Source of the DNA: Methanobrevibacter sp.
GTDB lineage: Archaea > Methanobacteriota > Methanobacteria > Methanobacteriales > Methanobacteriaceae
Length of the DNA: 8,603 nt
Direction of reading: 5' to 3'
Assembly (NCBI GenBank): GCA_031261945.1
Contig: JAISIQ010000169.1
Location: 1 to 8,603 of the forward strand
The notes under the pieces are model-generated. The model worked only from the letters and a program-made list of their open reading frames with translations, was not told the DNA's origin and did not search any database. Below, one piece after another: positions 1 through 6,297 of this stretch. Position 1 is the first letter of the stretch. Every line of letters starts with the position of its first letter. The position numbers and the translations under genes are program-made.

Positions 1-227
1 AAAATCATATCTAATTTTTCAAATACTTTTTCTTTTTCTTTTTTATTAATAATACCTTCTATAATTAATACAACAATTAAAATATCTAATGGTACAAATG
101 CTAAATCAATTACAATATAGAAAAAAACTTCATCAGAATGAAATTCATAAAAAGCAAATGCATATGCTAAAATACTGCATATTATCAGTATAATTCCAAG
201 TTTTATTTTCCAATTTAATTTTTTCAT
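1..227 (-). CDS. Small two-helix membrane protein, N-terminal part (runs off left edge)
   Basis: The minus strand is open from the ATG at 227-225 to the window edge, giving 75 codons with no stop. The protein starts MKKLNWKIKLGIILIICSIL and has two hydrophobic segments, at about residues 9-26 and 35-58, joined by a short acidic loop (EFHSDE). A highly charged lysine/glutamate stretch (NKKEKEKVFEKLD) follows. The expected topology is a short cytoplasmic N-terminus, a two-helix hairpin and a cytoplasmic C-terminal part lying beyond the window. An AAGGG ribosome binding site (minus strand, 236-240) sits 8 nt before the ATG. From memory it resembles a family of uncharacterised methanogen membrane proteins in which two helices precede a soluble domain. 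The sequence does not show a function. It is transcribed divergently from the rubrerythrin gene. Confidence 0.72.
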   Translation of the reverse strand, partial: MKKLNWKIKLGIILIICSILAYAFAFYEFHSDEVFFYIVIDLAFVPLDILIVVLIIEGIINKKEKEKVFEKLDMI

Positions 228-257
228 AATTATAACCCTTTATCTTTTTTTAGCACT

Positions 258-273
258 TATAATAGTTATTATA
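258..273 (-). promoter_or_regulatory. AT-only dyad / candidate TATA region of the left membrane-protein gene
   Basis: Seven-base arms TATAATA and TATTATA flank a 2-base centre (GT). On the minus strand the element reads as TATA-like sequence 31-46 nt before the ATG at 227. That would place a start site near 243 and give a leader of about 16 nt containing the AAGGG site. It could be the TATA box, a repressor dyad over it, or chance in an all-AT stretch. Confidence 0.35.
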
Positions 274-275
274 GA

Positions 276-305
276 AAATACTAAAAAATTAAATACTAAA
301 AAATT
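276..305. repeat. Perfect 15-bp tandem direct repeat (two copies)
   Basis: AAATACTAAAAAATT occurs at 276-290 and again, identical and with no gap, at 291-305. It lies in the divergent intergenic region, 49-78 nt upstream of the minus-strand start codon and next to that gene's candidate TATA element. It may be a two-site binding element for a regulator, an upstream promoter element or a simple local duplication. Confidence 0.7.
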
Positions 306-450
306 TCCTTTTTTCTAGGATTCATTTTAACATTTCCATACTAATCATTTATTTTAGATTAATTTTTATTACTGCTATTATTTATTTACTTATTTAATAT
401 TTATAAGTTTTTACAAGAAAGAATGGCTACTTTTCATTCTATACTTTTAT

Positions 451-469
451 AACTTTTTTACTAAAAGTT
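451..469. promoter_or_regulatory. 19-bp dyad overlapping the rubrerythrin promoter (candidate operator)
   Basis: Arms AACTTTT (451-457) and AAAAGTT (463-469) are perfect inverted repeats around a 5-base centre, TTACT. The right arm overlaps the A-rich BRE-like bases just before the TATA box, where a bound repressor would block TFB/TBP. A weaker dyad (AGAATG at 420-425, CATTCT at 435-440) lies just upstream. The regulatory role is inferred. Confidence 0.35.
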
Positions 470-480
470 TTTATATAATA
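461..480 (+). promoter_or_regulatory. BRE/TATA-type archaeal promoter for rubrerythrin
   Basis: An A-rich BRE-like stretch (CTAAAAG) is followed by the TATA-like TTTTTATATAATA. Its centre near 474 predicts a transcription start around 500 and a leader of roughly 27 nt containing the GAGGT ribosome binding site. The spacing suits an archaeal promoter, but AT richness lowers certainty. Confidence 0.45.
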
Positions 481-513
481 TGAAATAATATTATTAAATA
501 TATTAATTTGCTT

Positions 514-518
514 GAGGT
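514..518 (+). promoter_or_regulatory. Ribosome binding site GAGGT that fixes the rubrerythrin start
   Basis: GAGGT ends 8 nt before the ATG at 527. It lies inside the reading frame extension that would begin at the TTG at 512, so the upstream TTG start is excluded and the ATG at 527 is chosen. Confidence 0.7.
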
Positions 519-526
519 ATGTAAAA

Positions 527-1066
527 ATGTCAGATTTGAAAGGAACAAAAACAGAGAAGAATTTAAAAGGATCTTTTTCAGGAGAGTCACGATCTAGAAA
601 TAAATATACTTTTTATGCAGCTAAAGCTAGGGAAGAAGGTTATGAACAAATTGCTGATTTATTTTTAGAAACAGCAAAAAAAGAAAAGGAACATGCTAAA
701 TTATGGTTTAAATTGTTGCATGACGATGAAATTCCTACCACTATGGCTAATTTAGAGGATGCTGCAGAAGTTGAACATTATGGCTGCACAATGTATGATA
801 AATTTGCAAAAGAAGCAAAAGAAGAAGGCTTTGATAAAATTGCATTTATTTTTGAAAAACTATCTCAAATTGAAAAAGAACACGAATTAAAATATAGAAA
901 ATTATTTGAAAATTTAAAAAATGATGAAGTTTTCAAAAAAGAAAAACCAGTAACTTGGGAATGTATAAACTGTGATTATTCTTTTGAAGGAGAATCCGCA
1001 CTAGAAATTTGCCCAGTATGCAGATATCCAAAAGCATATTTCCAAATAAAAGCAAGAAATTATTAA
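527..1066 (+). CDS. Rubrerythrin (diiron peroxidase with C-terminal rubredoxin domain)
   Basis: A 179-residue cytoplasmic protein. Rubrerythrins reduce hydrogen peroxide to water with electrons passed through their rubredoxin-type iron, protecting anaerobes from oxygen. Residues 1-132 form the ferritin-like diiron bundle: helix 1 has E20 in SGESRSRNKYTFYA, helix 2 has E53 and H56 in EKEH, helix 3 has E83, and helix 4 has E116 and H119 in EKEH. Residues 143-179 form the rubredoxin domain with C146-x2-C149 and C162-x2-C165. The start at the ATG is set by the GAGGT site and puts the first ligands at E20, E53 and H56, as in the Desulfovibrio protein. Oddity: the usual helix 3 pattern GExxEWTEMYP reads VEHYGCTMYD, so the second helix-3 glutamate (Glu97 in D. 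vulgaris) is G86, the tryptophan is C87 and one residue is missing. The family is certain; full peroxidase activity is not. Confidence 0.95.
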   Translation: MSDLKGTKTEKNLKGSFSGESRSRNKYTFYAAKAREEGYEQIADLFLETAKKEKEHAKLWFKLLHDDEIPTTMANLEDAAEVEHYGCTMYDKFAKEAKEEGFDKIAFIFEKLSQIEKEHELKYRKLFENLKNDEVFKKEKPVTWECINCDYSFEGESALEICPVCRYPKAYFQIKARNY

Positions 1067-1109
1067 AATATATTATTTGTTATTAGCTATTTAGGGGAAA
1101 GAACAACTG

Positions 1110-1119
1110 TTTTTTTTTT
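1110..1119 (+). terminator. Oligo-T tract, probable archaeal terminator after rubrerythrin
   Basis: Ten consecutive T bases lie 44 nt after the rubrerythrin stop codon and just before the next gene's ribosome binding site. Archaeal RNA polymerase terminates at such T tracts without needing a hairpin. If used, it would partly separate expression of the radical SAM gene from rubrerythrin. Confidence 0.45.
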
Positions 1120-1122
1120 AAA

Positions 1123-1130
1123 AAGGAGGT
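1123..1130 (+). promoter_or_regulatory. Strong ribosome binding site AAGGAGGT of the radical SAM gene
   Basis: This is the longest Shine-Dalgarno match in the window, complementary to the 16S 3' end over eight bases. Two in-frame ATGs follow, at 1134 and 1137. Gaps of 3 and 6 nt favour the second, since the other genes here mostly show 6-8 nt by the same measure. Confidence 0.7.
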
Positions 1131-1136
1131 TAAATG

Positions 1137-1778
1137 ATGAATTTTAATTATTTTGATAATTTATATATTAATTCACATGCAAAAGAGCTGGCTAAAGTTA
1201 ATAATAGTGGCGGAGATTTCATTGAGAATGTTTATATGTGGCATACGTCTCTTATTGATGACCCTCCATATGTTAGTTTAGCTATATTTTTTAATTATTG
1301 TTCTCTTGATTGTGTAACTTGTTGTAATCGTTTGTTATTGTCTGGAAGTGGGGGTACTACTCCATTTCATTTAAGTGATATTGATAAATATAAAGACCAG
1401 ATTGATAGTACTACAATTGTAGGGGGAGAACCCTTTATTCAGGATTTAACCAATATTCGTAATATTTTACAACATACAAAAGATCTTGGTTTAAGGACTA
1501 ATGCTCTTACTAATGGCCTACATCTATGGGAAAGTGAAGTACGTGAACTATGGCCATTAATTGATCATATAAATCTCCATGTAACTGAAGAATTTTTAGC
1601 ACTTGGTTTATATGAAAAAGTTGATGAACTACCTTTTGAGGTGGACCTTAATATTATTTGCCGTTCTGATAATATGCCGTTTGTTATAGATTGTTTTGGT
1701 TTATTAGAAGGAGATAAATTCTTTATTAAGAAAGATTTTATGTGCGGAGGGAGAAAATTCATCCCAACTAAAATTTAA
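1137..1778 (+). CDS. Small orphan radical SAM protein (NrdG/PflA-activase-sized)
   Basis: A 213-residue soluble protein. C55-x3-C59-x2-C62 is the radical SAM motif that binds a [4Fe-4S] cluster; an extra cysteine, C63, follows directly, and the position before C62 is threonine rather than the usual aromatic residue. GGEP at 96-99 is the SAM-binding motif after strand 2, followed by LRTNALTNG. Barrel-like strands continue to the end (DHINLHV near 143-149, EVDLNII near 168-174). Further cysteines lie at 175, 186 and 203, the last in MCGGRKF, but there is no clear auxiliary-cluster domain. The length fits activating enzymes or small peptide/RNA-modifying radical SAM enzymes. No ribonucleotide reductase, glycyl-radical enzyme or precursor peptide is visible nearby, so the substrate is unknown. 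Codon use differs from its neighbours (four of six arginines are CGT, and the coding strand is T-rich), suggesting acquisition by transfer. Class is sure; role is not. Confidence 0.85.
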   Translation: MNFNYFDNLYINSHAKELAKVNNSGGDFIENVYMWHTSLIDDPPYVSLAIFFNYCSLDCVTCCNRLLLSGSGGTTPFHLSDIDKYKDQIDSTTIVGGEPFIQDLTNIRNILQHTKDLGLRTNALTNGLHLWESEVRELWPLIDHINLHVTEEFLALGLYEKVDELPFEVDLNIICRSDNMPFVIDCFGLLEGDKFFIKKDFMCGGRKFIPTKI

Positions 1779-2022
1779 TCTTTTTATCTTAAACGAGGTT
1801 GAGCCACGATTAAAATAAAGTCATTTTTGAGAAAAATCAACATTTTTAAATTGATTTGAAGAGCAAAATAGCTTTAAAACCTAAAATTTTGATTTATTAA
1901 TTAATATTTTCTTAAATAAAATTTAAACTTTATTTTATATTATTTTTAAATAAAATTATCATTGATTTAATCATTATATATTATATCTTATGTAAAAACT
2001 AAATTTATATAAAAGTGATATA
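1779..2022. other. AT-rich intergenic region before the restriction operon
   Basis: No gene is visible in 244 bases. A TCTTTTTATCTT stretch directly after the radical SAM stop could end transcription weakly. A 7-bp inverted repeat (AAATCAA at 1834-1840, TTGATTT at 1851-1857) has a 10-base loop but no following T tract. A 12-bp direct repeat, TTAAATAAAATT, occurs at 1912-1923 and 1946-1957. The right end holds the likely hsdR promoter. Confidence 0.5.
1974..1986 (+). promoter_or_regulatory. TATA-like element of the hsd operon
   Basis: TTATATATTATAT lies 36-48 nt before the hsdR ATG, predicting a start near 2005 and a leader of about 18 nt that includes the AAGTGAT ribosome binding site (2013-2019). 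A second TATA-like string at 2004-2010 is too close to the start codon unless the message is leaderless. No other promoter-sized gap exists before the end of the fourth gene. Confidence 0.4.
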
Positions 2023-4716
2023 ATGTCTACACAAAATGAAGCTGCTCTTGAGAAAAATTTAATAAAAAAATTAGTAGAAAATGGGTATGAAGAAATTCAT
2101 GTTAAAGATGAATATAGCTTAATAAACAATTTTAAAACACAGCTTGAAAAATTCAACCAAACTACATTAGACGATGATGAATTTAATAAAATATTACTTC
2201 ATCTTGAAGGTGGAACCGTTTTTGATAAAGCTAAAAAGCTTAGGGATAAATATGAACTTAAAAGAGAAGATTATACAAAATATATAAGCTTTTTTAATAG
2301 TAAAGACTGGTGTAAAAATATATTTCAAGTAACTAATCAAATCACTTTTAAAGGAAAACATGAAAACCGATATGATGTTACACTTTTAATAAATGGGCTT
2401 CCATTGGTTCAAATTGAACTTAAAAAAAGAGGTATTGAACTTAAAAAAGCATTTAATCAAATTAAAAGATACAGATCCCACTCATTTCATGGACTTTTTG
2501 ACTATGTGCAAATTTTTGTAATTAGTAATGGAGTAAATACAAAATATTATGCTAATAATAAAGATTTAAGCTTTGATTATACATTCTTTTGGAAAGATAA
2601 AAATAACAAGAATTATTCCCAATTAGATGAATTTACTGATCTATTTTTAGAAAAATGCCATATTTCTAAAATGATTGCAAGATATATTGTACTACATGAG
2701 TCTGATAAATCGTTAATGGTTCTTAGATCATATCAATATTATGCAATTGAAGCTATATTAGATAAAGCTTTAGAATCTAAACAAAATGGTTATATTTGGC
2801 ATACCACAGGAAGTGGAAAAACTTTAACTTCATTTAAAGTAGCTCAAATACTCTGTGAGGAACCTGATATTGATAAAGTAATGTTTGTTATTGATAGAAG
2901 AGATCTTGACTATCAAACAACAAAAGAATTTAATAATTTTTCAGATGGGGCTGTTGATGAAACTAAAAACACATATTCATTGATTAAACAATTAAAAGGA
3001 TCAAATAAATTAATTGTAACCACTATTCAAAAACTCTATAAAGCTGTTGTGAAACATGAAAAAGGTTTAGAAACTATTAAAGATAAAAAAATGGTTTTAA
3101 TGTTTGATGAATGCCATAGAAGTCAATTTGGAGATATGCACAATAAAATTACAGAATATTTTACAAATATCCAATATTTTGGTTTTACTGGAACTCCTAT
3201 TTTTTCTGAAAATTCTAATAAACAAAGAACTACTCAAAGTATTTTTGGAGATAGACTTCACTCTTATTTAATTAAAGATGCAATTAAAGACAATAATGTT
3301 TTAGGATTTATGGTTGAATATATTGGAAGATATAAAGATAAATCAAAATATGATATTGAAGTAGAAGCTATTGATACAAAAGAATTAATGGATTCCAAGA
3401 AAAGATTAAGAAAAATCATTGAGTATATTATTAAAAACCATGATAGTAAGACATATAATAGGGAATTTACATCTATGTTTGCTGTTTCATCTATAGAAGT
3501 CTTAAATAAATATTATGAATTATTTAAAGAGTTTGATCATGACTTAAAAATAGCTACTATTTATTCATATGGTGCAAATGAAGATTTTGATAAAAATCAT
3601 CCTCGAGATATGATGGAAAATCATTTAAAAGATTATAATAAATTATTTGGAACAAATTATACAACAGATTCATTTCAAGAATATTATGTAGATGTTTCAA
3701 AAAGATCTAAAAATAAAGAAATTGATATTTTACTTGTTGTAAACATGTTTTTAACTGGTTTTGATAATAAATATTTAAATACATTGTATATTGATAAAAA
3801 TTTAGCATATCATGGATTAATTCAGGCATTTAGCCGTACTAATAGACTTTTAAATGAAAAAAAGAAACAAGGAAATATAATTTCATTTAGAAATATTAAA
3901 AAACAAACTGATGAAGCTATTAGATTATATTCTGATAAAAATGCAATTGAAACTGTATTAATGAAACCATATAAATCATATGTAGATGATTTTAATAGTG
4001 TTTTAGAAAAACTTTCAGAACTTGTTTCCACGCCTCAAAATGTAGATTATTTACCTTCTGAAAAGGAAACAAAAGAATTTATAGAAATATTTAGAGAATT
4101 ACTTAGAATAATGAATAGATTAACTGTTTTCACTGAATTTAACTTTAAAGATTTAAATATTCCTGAACAAGAGTTTGAAGACTATAAGTCAAAGTATCTT
4201 GACATATATACATACACGGATTCAGGATTAAATAAAACATCTATATTAAATGATGTTGATTTTGAAATAGAACTTATTAAACGAGATAATATCAATGTTT
4301 CATATATTTTAACATTACTTAAAGAATTAAATACCTCTGCACCATCTTTTGATAAAGATAAAGAATTTATTATCAAAACAATGGAAAATTCACCAGAACT
4401 TAAAAGTAAAGTAGATCTTATTGAAAAATTTATTTCTCAAAATATCATTGAAAAACAAGATGCAAATGTTGAAGAATTATTCGAAGATTATTTAGAAAAA
4501 GAAAAAAATAAAGCTATTATTAATTTAACTGAAGAAGAAGACTTGAAAAAAGATGTCGTTGATGAAATAATTAGTAATTACGAATTTTCAAATAAAATAA
4601 AGAATGATACAGTTGAAAACTCATTTAATGAAAAATTAGGATTAATTAAAACCCAAATGAAATTAGAAACAGTAAAAGAAAAAATCGTGACCTTAGTAGA
4701 AAGATTTACATGGTAA
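2023..4716 (+). CDS. hsdR: Type I restriction enzyme, R subunit (EcoR124I-like nuclease/translocase)
   Basis: An 897-residue motor and nuclease subunit that, bound to an HsdM-HsdS methylase at an unmodified site, pumps DNA with ATP and cleaves at a distance. The N-terminal HSDR_N nuclease domain (about 5-215) carries D118, E132-x-K134 and the Q146-xxx-Y150 motif; the 14- and 2-residue spacings equal those of EcoR124I D151/E165/K167. The SF2 motor follows: Q-motif-like RSYQYYAIE, Walker A TGSGKT 262-267, DECH 362-365, TGTP 389-392, TGFD 578-581 and QAFSRTNR 601-608. All look intact. The helical C-terminal region (about 650-897) should dock on the methylase; the protein is somewhat shorter than EcoR124I HsdR (about 1040). 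The ATG is preceded by AAGTGAT, pairing with the extreme 3' end of 16S rRNA. It is the first gene of the operon, 27 nt before hsdM. Confidence 0.97.
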   Translation: MSTQNEAALEKNLIKKLVENGYEEIHVKDEYSLINNFKTQLEKFNQTTLDDDEFNKILLHLEGGTVFDKAKKLRDKYELKREDYTKYISFFNSKDWCKNIFQVTNQITFKGKHENRYDVTLLINGLPLVQIELKKRGIELKKAFNQIKRYRSHSFHGLFDYVQIFVISNGVNTKYYANNKDLSFDYTFFWKDKNNKNYSQLDEFTDLFLEKCHISKMIARYIVLHESDKSLMVLRSYQYYAIEAILDKALESKQNGYIWHTTGSGKTLTSFKVAQILCEEPDIDKVMFVIDRRDLDYQTTKEFNNFSDGAVDETKNTYSLIKQLKGSNKLIVTTIQKLYKAVVKHEKGLETIKDKKMVLMFDECHRSQFGDMHNKITEYFTNIQYFGFTGTPIFSENSNKQRTTQSIFGDRLHSYLIKDAIKDNNVLGFMVEYIGRYKDKSKYDIEVEAIDTKELMDSKKRLRKIIEYIIKNHDSKTYNREFTSMFAVSSIEVLNKYYELFKEFDHDLKIATIYSYGANEDFDKNHPRDMMENHLKDYNKLFGTNYTTDSFQEYYVDVSKRSKNKEIDILLVVNMFLTGFDNKYLNTLYIDKNLAYHGLIQAFSRTNRLLNEKKKQGNIISFRNIKKQTDEAIRLYSDKNAIETVLMKPYKSYVDDFNSVLEKLSELVSTPQNVDYLPSEKETKEFIEIFRELLRIMNRLTVFTEFNFKDLNIPEQEFEDYKSKYLDIYTYTDSGLNKTSILNDVDFEIELIKRDNINVSYILTLLKELNTSAPSFDKDKEFIIKTMENSPELKSKVDLIEKFISQNIIEKQDANVEELFEDYLEKEKNKAIINLTEEEDLKKDVVDEIISNYEFSNKIKNDTVENSFNEKLGLIKTQMKLETVKEKIVTLVERFTW

Positions 4717-4743
4717 TGAATAAAATTTATAGAAGGAAAATAA

Positions 4744-6285
4744 ATGTCACAATATCAAAATCAATTAGAAAGTAAACTATGGGCAATAGCTGATGAGCTT
4801 CGAGGAAATATGGATGCTAGTGAATTTAAAAACTACATCCTAGGTTTTATTTTTTACAAATATTTATCTGAAAAAATTGATATTTATTTAAATAAACGAT
4901 TAGAAGAAGATAAATTAACTTTTACTGAAAGCTATCAAAAAGAAGAATATAAGGACATTTTAGAAAAAGTCGCAATAGAAAATTTAGGATATTTTCTAGA
5001 ACCTAAATGTCTTTTTCAAAATCTAATTAAAAAAGCTCAAAACAATGATTTTATTTTAGATGATTTAGAAAGAGCTTTAAAAAGAATCAGTAATTCAGCT
5101 ACAGGTCATGAAAGCCAAGATGATTTTGAAAATCTTTTTGAAGATGTTGACTTGCAATCTTCTAAACTTGGAAAAACAGTAGAAGATAAAAATAAATTAA
5201 TATCAAAAATACTCCTCCATTTATCAGAAATTGACTTTAAAATCGATGATGAAGAAAAAGACATATTAGGAGATGCCTATGAATATCTTATAAGTCAATT
5301 TGCTTCAAGTGCTGGTAAAAAAGCAGGAGAATTTTATACTCCTCAAGAAGTTTCAAAAATTCTTGCAAAAATTGTGACATTAGGCAAACATAAATTAAAA
5401 TCAGTTTATGATCCAACATGTGGTTCAGGATCATTGCTTCTTCGAGTTGCACGAGAATCAGAAGTTTCAGATTTTTATGGGCAAGAATTAAACCAAACAA
5501 CATACAACTTAGCAAGAATGAACATGATTTTACATGATGTTCCTTTTGATGATTTTGATATAAAACAAGGCGATTCCTTAGAAAACCCACAACACTTAGA
5601 TAAAAAATTTGAAGCAATAGTGGCAAATCCTCCATTCTCAGCTAAATGGTCTGCAGATTCACATTTTTTAGATGATGAAAGATTTTCAGCTTATGGGAAA
5701 TTAGCCCCAAAATCAAAAGCAGACTTTGCATTTTTACAACATATGATATACCATCTAGATGAAAATGGAACAATGGGAATAGTTCTTCCTCACGGAGTTC
5801 TCTTTAGAGGAGCTTCAGAAGGAGTAATAAGAAAATATTTAATCGAAGAAAAGAATTATCTAGATGCAGTGATTGGATTACCTGCAAATATATTCTATGG
5901 AACTAGCATACCAACAGTAATTCTTATATTTAAAAAATGTAGGACTGATGATGACGACATACTTTTTATAGATGCAAGTAAAGATTTTGAGAAAGTAAAA
6001 AATCAAAATAAATTAAGAACTGAAGATATAGATAAAATAATTAATACCTATCAAAATAGAGCAGAAATAGAAAAATATTCACACAAGGCAACTTTAAAAG
6101 AAATAGAAGAAAATGATTTTAATTTAAATATTCCACGATATGTAGATACTTTTGAAGAAGAAGAACCTGTAATTCTTGAAGATGTTATTAAAGAATTAAA
6201 GAACATTGAAGAAGAAATGAAAGAAGTTGATGATGAAATCAAAAAATATTGTGATGAATTAGGTATAGAAGCACCTATATTTTAG
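4744..6285 (+). CDS. hsdM: Type I restriction-modification DNA methyltransferase, M subunit (N6-adenine)
   Basis: A 513-residue subunit that transfers a methyl group from SAM to adenine N6 in the target read by HsdS; an M2S1 complex is the methylase and also the core of the restriction complex. The N-terminal helical HsdM_N domain (about 6-150) includes LWAIADELRGNMDASEFKNY. The catalytic N6_Mtase domain (about 165-470) has GEFYTPQEV at 195-203 (motif X type), the SAM-binding DPTCGSGS at 223-230 (motif I) and the catalytic NPPF at 295-298 (motif IV). The C-terminal about 37 residues form an acidic coiled-coil-like helix, typical of the part that contacts HsdS. Length is normal for the family and no catalytic residue is missing. 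The ATG has a GAAGGA ribosome binding site at 4732-4737. Confidence 0.97.
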   Translation: MSQYQNQLESKLWAIADELRGNMDASEFKNYILGFIFYKYLSEKIDIYLNKRLEEDKLTFTESYQKEEYKDILEKVAIENLGYFLEPKCLFQNLIKKAQNNDFILDDLERALKRISNSATGHESQDDFENLFEDVDLQSSKLGKTVEDKNKLISKILLHLSEIDFKIDDEEKDILGDAYEYLISQFASSAGKKAGEFYTPQEVSKILAKIVTLGKHKLKSVYDPTCGSGSLLLRVARESEVSDFYGQELNQTTYNLARMNMILHDVPFDDFDIKQGDSLENPQHLDKKFEAIVANPPFSAKWSADSHFLDDERFSAYGKLAPKSKADFAFLQHMIYHLDENGTMGIVLPHGVLFRGASEGVIRKYLIEEKNYLDAVIGLPANIFYGTSIPTVILIFKKCRTDDDDILFIDASKDFEKVKNQNKLRTEDIDKIINTYQNRAEIEKYSHKATLKEIEENDFNLNIPRYVDTFEEEEPVILEDVIKELKNIEEEMKEVDDEIKKYCDELGIEAPIF

Positions 6286-6297
6286 GAGATGTTTTAA

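Noticed and set aside
512..526. Five-codon N-terminal extension of rubrerythrin from a TTG at 512
   Set aside because: The GAGGT ribosome binding site lies inside these codons, and the ATG at 527 puts E20, E53 and H56 at the usual family positions.
1565..1762. 65-codon minus-strand frame inside the radical SAM gene
   Set aside because: It is opposite a gene with clear motifs, has low-complexity Ser/Lys content and no ribosome binding site.
1834..1857. 7-bp inverted repeat (AAATCAA/TTGATTT) as a terminator or small RNA
   Set aside because: There is no following T tract and a large AT loop; arms of this length are expected by chance in this composition.
1912..1957. 12-bp direct repeat TTAAATAAAATT as an iteron or operator
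   Set aside because: Only A and T with one pair of copies and no further spacing pattern; chance is a sufficient explanation.
5288..5635. 115-codon open frame on the minus strand inside hsdM
   Set aside because: It lies opposite the conserved methyltransferase motifs, has no ribosome binding site or family features, and its leucine-rich sequence is what the reverse of this AT-rich gene gives.
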